Shown: positions 1 through 5,449 of the stretch, in pieces
Numbering within the stretch: the stretch's first letter is position 1
Layout: every line of letters begins with the position of its first letter
Assembly (NCBI GenBank): GCA_013214365.1
Contig: JABSPI010000067.1
Location: 13,417 to 23,744, forward strand
Origin: Erythrobacter sp.
GTDB lineage: Bacteria > Pseudomonadota > Alphaproteobacteria > Sphingomonadales > Sphingomonadaceae
Length of the DNA stretch: 10,328 nucleotides
Direction of reading: 5' to 3'
The notes under the pieces: model-generated
What the model saw: the letters and a program-made list of their open reading frames with translations, nothing else
Told to the model about the DNA's origin: nothing
Database searches by the model: none
Translations under genes and position numbers: made by a program

Positions 1-266
1 GCAAGGATCATAATCACCCGCGGGCCCAATATGTTGTAGAGAAAGCCGAACACCACCATCGCCAGCGGAAAGCCGAGAAAGGCCATGCTGTTGACCCAGC
101 CCAATTGGGTGTCGCTGAGCGCGAATTCATCGGACAATTGGGTCAGGATGCCGGCACGGATCGCAAAGGTCATCGCGGTCACGATCAGCGATATACAGCT
201 GAGCCAGAACAAACGATTGCGATCAATATGCGGCGCGGCCTGCGCGCTGATGGATGCACTTGCCAT
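1..266 (-). CDS. MFS transporter, N-terminal part (cut by window edge)
   Basis: The reading frame opens with MASASISAQAAPHIDRN and runs off the left edge after 88 codons. After a short polar N-terminus there is a hydrophobic segment (about residues 19-40, FWLSCISLIVTAMTFAI) and a second one (about 57-80, WVNSMAFLGFPLAMVVFGF). The latter is followed by YNILGPRVIM, a variant of the MFS motif A that joins TM2 to TM3. This fits the first two helices of a 12-helix major facilitator permease in the inner membrane. The ATG is preceded by GGGAGAGAATT, a good ribosome binding site. It is the third gene of a minus-strand operon, 20 bases after the sugar isomerase-like gene, so the cargo is probably the sugar or glycoside handled by the two upstream enzymes. 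The substrate cannot be told from this fragment. Confidence 0.85.
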   Translation of the reverse strand, partial: MASASISAQAAPHIDRNRLFWLSCISLIVTAMTFAIRAGILTQLSDEFALSDTQLGWVNSMAFLGFPLAMVVFGFLYNILGPRVIMIL

Positions 267-286
267 AATTCTCTCCCTCGCCCTGC

Positions 287-1345
287 CTAGCTTTTGAGCC
301 CCAGCGTGCGGTCAATTTTGGCCTGATCCACATCTGCCCCGGCGAAATCATCGAAGGCGTATGAGGTCGGGCGGATGATGTGATCGGCGATAAAGGGCGC
401 GCCTTGGGCGGCGCCTTGTTCGGGATGTTTGAGACAGCATTCCCATTCGAGCACCGCCCAGCCATCAAACCCATATTGCGTCAGCTTGCTGAAAATCTGG
501 CCAAAATCGACCTGGCCATCGCCCAGCGACCGGAACCGTCCGGCGCGGTTTTGCCAGTCCTGATAGCCGCCATAGACCCCGGTGCGGGCATCGGGGCGGA
601 ATTCGGCATCCTTGACGTGAAAGGCTCTGATGCGTTCGTGATAGCGATCGATAAAGCCCAGATAATCGAGCTGTTGCAGCACGAAATGGCTGGGATCAAA
701 CAGGATATTGGCGCGCGGGTGGTGGTCCACCGCTTCCAGAAACATCTCGAAACTCGCGCCATCATGCAGGTCTTCGCCGGGATGGATCTCATAAGCCAGA
801 TCGATGCCGTTTTCGTCGAACACATCGAGGATCGGTCGCCATCGCCGCGCCAATTCGCCAAATCCGCGTTCGACCAGACCGGCGGGACGCTGGGGCCAGG
901 GATAGACCAGATGCCACATCAACGCGCCAGAGAAACTGGCATGCGCTTGCAAGCCCAACCGGCGCGAGGCGATCGCGGCCTTCTTCACCTGATCCACCGC
1001 CCATTCCTGGCGGGCTTGGGGTTTGCCGTGCAAATGCGCCGGGGCAAAGCCATCGAACAGGTCATCATAGGCCGGATGGACCGCCACCAATTGCCCTTGC
1101 AAATGGGTCGACAGCTCGGTGATGGCGAGCCCATGCTCAGCGCAGCGCCCGGCCAGTTCATCGCAATAATCCTGGCTTTCCGCGGCCAGATCAAGATCGA
1201 TGCAGCGCGCATCATTGGTGGGAATCTGAACCCCCTTATACCCCAAAGATGCGGCCCATTGGCAGATTGTATCGAGCGTGTTGAACGGTGCCTCTTCGCC
1301 CATAAACTGGGCTAGGAAAATGGCCGGTCCACGAATTTCCTTCAT
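287..1345 (-). CDS. Sugar phosphate isomerase/epimerase-like TIM-barrel protein
   Basis: Translates to 352 aa of the xylose-isomerase-like TIM-barrel superfamily (AP endonuclease 2 fold), predicted cytoplasmic. Residues expected to bind the divalent metal are visible: E186 in AYEIHPGEDL, D217 and H220 in LFDPSH, H243 in AFHVKD, and E300 in VLEWE. The start is the ATG that overlaps the stop of the upstream oxidoreductase gene (ATGA). It has AAGGGG eight bases before it, so the 116 extra codons open upstream are out-of-frame shadow of that gene. Family members isomerise or epimerise keto-sugars and inositols, and some cleave 3-keto-glycosides by elimination. Pairing with a Gfo/Idh dehydrogenase and an MFS permease fits such a route. 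The family assignment is firm; the substrate and exact reaction are inference. Confidence 0.9.
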   Translation of the reverse strand: MKEIRGPAIFLAQFMGEEAPFNTLDTICQWAASLGYKGVQIPTNDARCIDLDLAAESQDYCDELAGRCAEHGLAITELSTHLQGQLVAVHPAYDDLFDGFAPAHLHGKPQARQEWAVDQVKKAAIASRRLGLQAHASFSGALMWHLVYPWPQRPAGLVERGFGELARRWRPILDVFDENGIDLAYEIHPGEDLHDGASFEMFLEAVDHHPRANILFDPSHFVLQQLDYLGFIDRYHERIRAFHVKDAEFRPDARTGVYGGYQDWQNRAGRFRSLGDGQVDFGQIFSKLTQYGFDGWAVLEWECCLKHPEQGAAQGAPFIADHIIRPTSYAFDDFAGADVDQAKIDRTLGLKS

Positions 1346-2538
1346 GACAAAAGCCCCTTGAGATCCGGGCCACAGGCCGGTGGTTTGATCGCGGTCGGGG
1401 CGCCGCCTTGGGCGCTGCTGGCGATGGCGGCTTCCAAAAACGCCATTCCGCGCAGCGCCTCGGCAATGCCGGGCACGCCCGACCGCGCGGGCGCGGTTCC
1501 CGCTTGGATCGCGCGGGCATGGTCGCGATAGAGATTGGCGAAGGCTTCGATGAAACCTTCGGGATGGCCCGAGGGCAAACGGCACCGCGCCAAGGCGGCA
1601 TCGCATAAAGGTTTGTCGGTGCCTGCGCGGTGGACAATCACCTCGCCGCTTGCCCGCCGCTCGATCAGCGAATTGGGTTCCATCTGCTTCCATTCAAGCC
1701 CGGCATTCTCGCCATAAATGCGAATGGTCAGGCCGTTCTCTTCGCCCGCGCAAATCTGGCTCGAAATGAGCGATCCGGTCGCGCCATTTTCCAAATCGAA
1801 CAGGATTTCACCATCATCATCGAGCGTGCGGCTGTTGATGTGACGGCGCAGATGGGCGCGCAATGTGTGCATGCGCGAATTGCAGATAAATTCCGCCAGA
1901 GAATGGGCGTGGCTGCCAATATCGCCCAGCGCACCCGCCGGGCCCGCCAAAGCCGGATCAGTGCGCCAAGCGGCCTGTTTATTGCCGTCCTTCTCGGCCG
2001 CATTGGCGAGCCATCCTTGGACATATTGGACATGGACCTTGCGGATCGCGCCAAAGGGTTTGGACCCGGCAATATGGCGCGCCTGCCACACCATGGGATA
2101 GCCCAGATAGGTATGAGTGAGGCCGTAATGCGTGCCGGTTTGCTCAAGCGTGCGGGCAAGGCCCTCCACCTCGGCAAGGCTGATCCCGGCGGGTTTATCG
2201 CACATGACATGCACACCGGCGCGCGCGGCTTGTGCGGCGATGTCGACATGCGAATGGTTGGGGGTGACGATCGAGACCAATTGCGCCCCTGATCCGGTGT
2301 CGGACCCGCGATCATCGCGCTTGCTCTCGCCTGCTAATAAGGCGGCGATATCGCGGTAACACCGCTCCGGCGCGATGCCGAGCTGCTGGCCGGTGGCAAG
2401 GCAATTGTCGTGATCGCGGCTGAACGCGCCGCAAACCAGGTCAATCTGACCATCCAGCGCCGCCGCCATGCGGTGCACCGCGCCGATAAAGGCGCCATTG
2501 CCACCGCCAATCATGCCCATTCGCAAATGCGACGACAT
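1342..2538 (-). CDS. Gfo/Idh/MocA family NAD(P)-dependent sugar oxidoreductase
   Basis: A 398-aa protein. Its N-terminal Rossmann fold carries GMIGGGNGAFIG (about residues 8-19, dinucleotide binding) and TPNHSH (92-97). These are followed by CDKP (113-116), the version of the EKP motif whose lysine is catalytic, and GDIGSHAHS (205-213), holding the family's active-site histidine region. The C-terminal half is the usual alpha/beta substrate domain, with PSGHPEGFIEAFANLYRD near the end. The family oxidises sugars, inositols or glycosides using NAD(P). I chose the ATG at 2538 because AGAGGGGAAGGG lies directly before it and the Rossmann fold begins nine residues later. A start at 2577 would add 13 residues (MAMFEPPNERGEG) made partly from a tandem repeat. 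It is the first gene of the minus-strand operon and overlaps the next gene by four bases. A short polar loop (about 70-84, GESKRDDRGSDTGSG) is unlike its surroundings. Confidence 0.92.
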   Translation of the reverse strand: MSSHLRMGMIGGGNGAFIGAVHRMAAALDGQIDLVCGAFSRDHDNCLATGQQLGIAPERCYRDIAALLAGESKRDDRGSDTGSGAQLVSIVTPNHSHVDIAAQAARAGVHVMCDKPAGISLAEVEGLARTLEQTGTHYGLTHTYLGYPMVWQARHIAGSKPFGAIRKVHVQYVQGWLANAAEKDGNKQAAWRTDPALAGPAGALGDIGSHAHSLAEFICNSRMHTLRAHLRRHINSRTLDDDGEILFDLENGATGSLISSQICAGEENGLTIRIYGENAGLEWKQMEPNSLIERRASGEVIVHRAGTDKPLCDAALARCRLPSGHPEGFIEAFANLYRDHARAIQAGTAPARSGVPGIAEALRGMAFLEAAIASSAQGGAPTAIKPPACGPDLKGLLS

Positions 2539-2559
2539 CCCTTCCCCTCTCTCATTCGG

Positions 2560-2631
2560 TGGCTCAAACATCGCCATCTTTTAGTGGCTCAAACATCGCC
2601 ATCTTTTCGCGGCTAAACATCGCCGTCTTGT
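2560..2631. repeat. Three tandem copies of a ~25-base repeat
   Basis: Copies begin at 2560, 2585 and 2610. The first two share 23 identical bases (core GGCTCAAACATCGCCATC). The third has lost one C and carries a few substitutions (GGCTAAACATCGCCGTC). The array lies between the Gfo/Idh start and the divergent promoters, so it falls in the 5' leader of the minus-strand operon. Read on the minus strand, copies 1 and 2 contain ATGGCGATGTTTGAGCC, which offers start codons: one at 2577 in frame with the oxidoreductase and one at 2602 that opens a 12-codon uORF ending in TGA at 2564-2566. Whether it is a binding-site array, a relic of an insertion-sequence end, or simple slippage cannot be decided from the window. 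Confidence 0.8.
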
Positions 2632-2644
2632 CTTACGTTGTCAA
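2616..2644 (-). promoter_or_regulatory. Candidate promoter for the minus-strand sugar operon
   Basis: On the minus strand a perfect TTGACA (-35, bases 2644-2639) is followed after 17 bases by GATGTT (2621-2616), a weak -10. The -35 box is also the intact half of the operator-like sequence centred at 2636/2637, so a bound repressor would block it. The transcript would run through the tandem repeats before reaching the oxidoreductase start. Proposed from sequence resemblance only. Confidence 0.35.
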
Positions 2645-2657
2645 TTTGTATTACTAT
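2628..2657 (+). promoter_or_regulatory. Candidate promoter for the halogenase operon
   Basis: TTGTCT (2628-2633, four of six matches to TTGACA) is followed after 18 bases by TACTAT (2652-2657, four of six matches to TATAAT). The spacer holds the CG centre of the operator-like site. Transcription would start near 2664, giving a leader of about 105 bases before the GTG start at 2770. Because it faces the minus-strand promoter and overlaps it, one regulator could control both operons. Confidence 0.35.
2629..2648. promoter_or_regulatory. LacI-type operator-like sequence (one strong half)
   Basis: The 16 bases TGTCTTACGTTGTCAA have a central CG and a right half (TGTCAA) identical to the right half of the palindrome upstream of the TonB receptor; the left half is degenerate. 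The resemblance continues outside the palindrome: CGTTGTCAATTTGTA here against CGGTGTCAATTTGCA at 8566-8580, 13 of 15 bases alike. A central CG flanked by TGACA/TGTCA arms is typical of operators for LacI-family sugar regulators. No LacI gene lies in the window, so the regulator is inferred. Confidence 0.4.
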
Positions 2658-2717
2658 GCTTTGCGTAAGGTCAAGTGAGGCCCAAAAAAACAAGCCGTAA
2701 ATCTGTGTGCAGGGCAA

Positions 2718-2729
2718 TTGACTTTGTCA
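2718..2729. promoter_or_regulatory. TGAC-ttt-GTCA inverted repeat upstream of first halogenase
   Basis: TTGACTTTGTCA contains TGAC and GTCA in inverted orientation around TTT. The nine bases ACTTTGTCA (2721-2729) reappear as the reverse complement TGACAAAGT at 8547-8555 in the control region of the TonB receptor. TTGACT could also serve as a -35 box, but the matching -10 region (ATTTTG at 2741-2746) is poor. It may be a second, weaker operator for the shared regulator. Confidence 0.25.
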
Positions 2730-2769
2730 TGCGGAATGCGATTTTGGCGGCTGGAGAGAGGAGTGCCGT

Positions 2770-4296
2770 GTGAGAGGTGGCGAAGCTGCCGATGGGATCG
2801 ATCACGTCGTTATTGTGGGGGGTGGAACCGCGGGCTGGATGACGGCTGCGGGGCTGGCCCATATGCTCGGTCCTACCGGTGTAAAAGTGACTTTGATCGA
2901 GTCCGAGGCGATCGGCGTTGTCGGCGTGGGCGAGGCGACCTTGCCGCATATCAAAGCCTTCAATGACACGATCGGGATCGACGAAGCCGAATTCATGGCG
3001 GCGACCTCGGCGACCTTCAAGCTGGGGATCGAATTTGTCGATTGGGGGCGCAAGGGCGACAGCTATATCCACCCCTTTGGCGAATTTGGCCTGCCCAATG
3101 AAGGGGTCGCCTTCCACCATTACTGGCGCAAATTCGCTGATCAGCCGGGCACGGGCGATCTGGATCAATATTCGCTGCCAGTGGTGGCCTGTCGCAAAGC
3201 GCGTTTCCAACCGCCCAGCGAGGATCCGCGCTCGGTCTTGTCGACCTATCGCTACGCCTATCAATTCGACACGTTGCAATATGCCCCGTTCATGCGCGCC
3301 CATGCCGAAAAAAGCGGGGTCAAACGGATCGAGGGCAAGGTGGTGGATGTGGCGCTGGACCCGGAAAATGGGCGTGTGCGCGATCTGACGCTTGAAAATG
3401 GTCAGGTGATTGCCGGCGATTTGTTTGTCGATTGCACCGGGTTTTTCGGGCTGTTGATCGAACGCCATTTGCAAACCGGATATGACGATTGGAGCGAGTG
3501 GCTGCCTGCAGACCGGGCGGTTGCGGTGCCCTGTCAAAGCGCAGGGCCGCTTTTGCCTTACACCCGCGCGACCGCGCACGAGGCGGGGTGGAGTTGGCGC
3601 ATTCCGTTGCAGCACCGCACCGGCAATGGCCATGTCTATTCCAGCCGCTTTTTATCCGATGATGCCGCGTGCGACACATTGCTCGCCGGGTTGGAGGGGG
3701 AGCGGCTCGCCGATCCGCGATTTTTGCGCTTTGTCACCGGCAAACGGCGCAAATTGTGGAACCGCAATGTGGTGGCGATCGGCCTGTCGGGCGGGTTTCT
3801 CGAACCATTGGAATCGACCTCGATCTACCTCATTCAGGAAGGCATTTCGAAACTGGTCGAATTGTTTCCCCAAACCCAGGATTGCGCGGTCGAAACGCGC
3901 GAATACAATCACTGGATGGATCTGCAATTTGAACGGATCCGCGACTTTTTGATCCTGCATTACCACGCCACGATGCGCGATGATTCCGATTTTTGGAACC
4001 ATATGCGCACAATGCGCGTGCCTGATACGCTTGAAGCGCGGCTCGACCTGTTTCGGGCGCATGGCCATGTGTCGGCCTATGATCACGGCCTGTTTCTGGT
4101 GCCCAGCTGGATTGCGGTTCTGATCGGTCAGGGCGTGATGCCGGATGCGTGCGATGCGCGGGTGGCCAATCTTCCCGATGATCATGTGCGGCAACATCTG
4201 GCCGGATTGCGCGGACATATGGATAAAGCGGCGAATAATATGGAGGATCACGCCGCATTTCTGGGCCGTTATGCGGCCATAAGCGGTGCGGCATGA
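2770..4296 (+). CDS. Flavin-dependent (tryptophan-type) halogenase, copy 1
   Basis: A 508-aa protein of the PrnA/RebH-like flavin-dependent halogenase family, cytoplasmic, expected to use FADH2, O2 and halide to halogenate an aromatic, probably indole-like, substrate. Visible motifs are GGGTAG (17-22, FAD binding), GVGEAT (52-57), K84 in ATFKLGIEF (the catalytic lysine position), HPFG (101-104, matching the HxFG substrate-pocket motif of PrnA), WSWRIP (274-279, the WxWxIP halogenase signature) and EPLEST (345-350) with the active-site glutamate E348. The start is GTG at 2770 with AGGAG six bases before it; the GTG two bases earlier runs straight into TGA. It is the first gene of the halogenase operon and its stop overlaps the ATG of the next frame by four bases. 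Characterised relatives in this genomic setting (for example BrvH from Brevundimonas and several Xanthomonas enzymes) accept free indoles and prefer bromide. The actual substrate here is unknown. Confidence 0.93.
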   Translation: MRGGEAADGIDHVVIVGGGTAGWMTAAGLAHMLGPTGVKVTLIESEAIGVVGVGEATLPHIKAFNDTIGIDEAEFMAATSATFKLGIEFVDWGRKGDSYIHPFGEFGLPNEGVAFHHYWRKFADQPGTGDLDQYSLPVVACRKARFQPPSEDPRSVLSTYRYAYQFDTLQYAPFMRAHAEKSGVKRIEGKVVDVALDPENGRVRDLTLENGQVIAGDLFVDCTGFFGLLIERHLQTGYDDWSEWLPADRAVAVPCQSAGPLLPYTRATAHEAGWSWRIPLQHRTGNGHVYSSRFLSDDAACDTLLAGLEGERLADPRFLRFVTGKRRKLWNRNVVAIGLSGGFLEPLESTSIYLIQEGISKLVELFPQTQDCAVETREYNHWMDLQFERIRDFLILHYHATMRDDSDFWNHMRTMRVPDTLEARLDLFRAHGHVSAYDHGLFLVPSWIAVLIGQGVMPDACDARVANLPDDHVRQHLAGLRGHMDKAANNMEDHAAFLGRYAAISGAA

Positions 4297-4466
4297 GCGG
4301 TGAGACCATCCTCGTGCGCGGGCCGAGCACAAAGGTCGCGCTGATCGGCGCGCTGCTGGCGCGGCGCTGGTTAGGGCCGGGCACAGGTCAGGTTCAGGCG
4401 CCGGATCGCGGCGCACATTGGTGCTGGCGCCAACCAATGCGGGCGAGCCGGCGGACCGGCATATAG
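4293..4466 (+). pseudogene. N-terminal fragment of copy 2, in a different frame from its body
   Basis: The ATG at 4293 overlaps the stop of copy 1 (ATGA), as at every other junction of this operon, so it is the expected start. It encodes MSGETILVRGPSTKVALIGALLARRW and on to a TAG at 4464-4466 (57 codons). The first ~27 residues align with the FAD-binding beta-alpha unit of the other halogenases (ILVRGPSTKVALIGALLARR against VVIVGGGTAGWMTAAGLAHM), with the glycine motif degraded. The sequence then stops resembling the family, while the frame one base back picks it up (TLVLAPTNAGE...). A single-base deletion, a sequencing error or programmed -1 slippage between about 4304 and 4463 would join the two. 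Confidence 0.6.
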
Positions 4467-5449
4467 TGGCGCGGCCCGACCATATGCGGTTTCATGCCGA
4501 GATTGGCCTGCCGCTTGAGGCTTTGATCAAATCGGGCACCGCGCAGCCGGTTCTCGCCCCCCGTTTCCCCAGCGCATCGGGCCCCATATCGGTGCCCTTT
4601 GCCCCGGTCGCTGCGCCGCATGAGGGGGTGGAGTTTCATCACTTCTGGCTGCGTCACCGCGCGATTGCGGGTGATGAGGCGTCCGATCTGTTCGATCTTT
4701 CGCCCGCAATTGCGCTTGACCATAGCGTCGGTGCGGGCGCGCCGCTCTGGGATGCGGTTTTGAAAGGCGGGCTTGCTTTCGGTTTGCGCCTTGAGCGGGG
4801 GCGGTATGCGGGCGCGCTGTTGCAATTGGCGCAGCGCGCAGGCGCATTGGTGGATGCGGGCAAAGCGGGCGATCACGCGCCTGATGAGCATGGCGATCTG
4901 GCTGGTGATCTGGTGATCGAATGCGGACCCGAACGGTCCGGTGGCGGCGCGCAGGCGGAGGCAGGTGCGTGGTCCAATGGCCGGCTCACCCTGCCTTGCA
5001 CCCTGCCTTGCACCAGCACCTTGCCCGGCGCCGAATGGCAGGTGTGCGTCAATGCCGCGCGGCGCTTTGTCGGCCTGTCCGCCCCGCTCGCCAACAGCGC
5101 CAATGAACAGCGCGAATACACCCGCCTCGCGCAGCAAGAGGCGCAGCGCATCGCCGATATGGACGCGCTGCTGCAAGAGAGCGATCCCCTCGCATCGCAC
5201 ACTTTTGCATCGACACATCCCGCATTGGCGCGCAAGCTCGCCTTGTTCGCCGCATGCGGGCGCATCCCAACCGAGGATTTTGAAGTCTTCACCCCGCCCG
5301 AATGGCTCGCCGCCATGTGGGGGCGCGGGGTGCGACCGCGGCGATATGACCGGATGGCAAACCGGATGCCACAGCAACAATTGATCGAATGGCTGGCCAG
5401 CCTCAAACGCCAGCGAGACGCGCTGACGCGCGCAAGAGAGACAGTATGA
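4418..5449 (+). CDS. Diverged halogenase-like protein without catalytic motifs, copy 2 (frameshifted start)
   Basis: The open frame gives 343 aa from a TTG with no clear ribosome binding site; the frame is open back to 4304 but has no earlier start codon. I think the true N-terminus is the fragment starting at 4293. Homology to the neighbours is visible in blocks: EGVEFHHFW (69-77, against EGVAFHHYW), the helix GLAFGLRLERGRYAGALLQLAQRAGA (about 118-143), LVIECGP (165-171, where the others have FVDCTGF), and a C-terminal block HPALARKLALFAACGRI...PPEWLAAMWGRGVRP (267-307). The catalytic lysine position, the WxWxIP motif and the EPLES segment are absent. The part between the ECG block and the C-terminal helices is much shorter than in the ~510-aa copies. 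It is therefore unlikely to halogenate. It may be a structural or binding partner of the active copies, or a decaying duplicate. Its stop overlaps the ATG of copy 3 by four bases. Confidence 0.75.
   Translation: MVLAPTNAGEPADRHIVARPDHMRFHAEIGLPLEALIKSGTAQPVLAPRFPSASGPISVPFAPVAAPHEGVEFHHFWLRHRAIAGDEASDLFDLSPAIALDHSVGAGAPLWDAVLKGGLAFGLRLERGRYAGALLQLAQRAGALVDAGKAGDHAPDEHGDLAGDLVIECGPERSGGGAQAEAGAWSNGRLTLPCTLPCTSTLPGAEWQVCVNAARRFVGLSAPLANSANEQREYTRLAQQEAQRIADMDALLQESDPLASHTFASTHPALARKLALFAACGRIPTEDFEVFTPPEWLAAMWGRGVRPRRYDRMANRMPQQQLIEWLASLKRQRDALTRARETV
4987..5010. repeat. 12-base tandem duplication inside copy 2
   Basis: CACCCTGCCTTG occurs twice in a row, in frame, giving TLPCTLPC (residues 191-198 of the long frame). 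It lies where the catalytic middle part of the other halogenases has been lost. It looks like recent replication slippage in a gene under relaxed constraint. Confidence 0.75.

Noticed and set aside
380..1315. 311-codon plus-strand frame opposite the TIM-barrel gene
   Set aside because: The minus-strand product has conserved metal-binding motifs and operon coupling; the plus-strand product shows no family features.
2539..2577. Upstream ATG extending the Gfo/Idh protein by 13 residues
   Set aside because: The extension derives partly from the tandem repeat and the Rossmann fold does not need it; the ATG at 2538 has a strong ribosome binding site directly before it.
2560..2631. CRISPR-like array
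   Set aside because: The units are directly adjacent with no spacers, there are only three, and no cas genes are present.
5389..5445. Earlier start giving halogenase copy 3 19 extra residues
   Set aside because: These residues overlap the coding end of copy 2, whereas the ATG at 5446 forms the ATGA junction seen throughout and has a purine-rich ribosome binding site.
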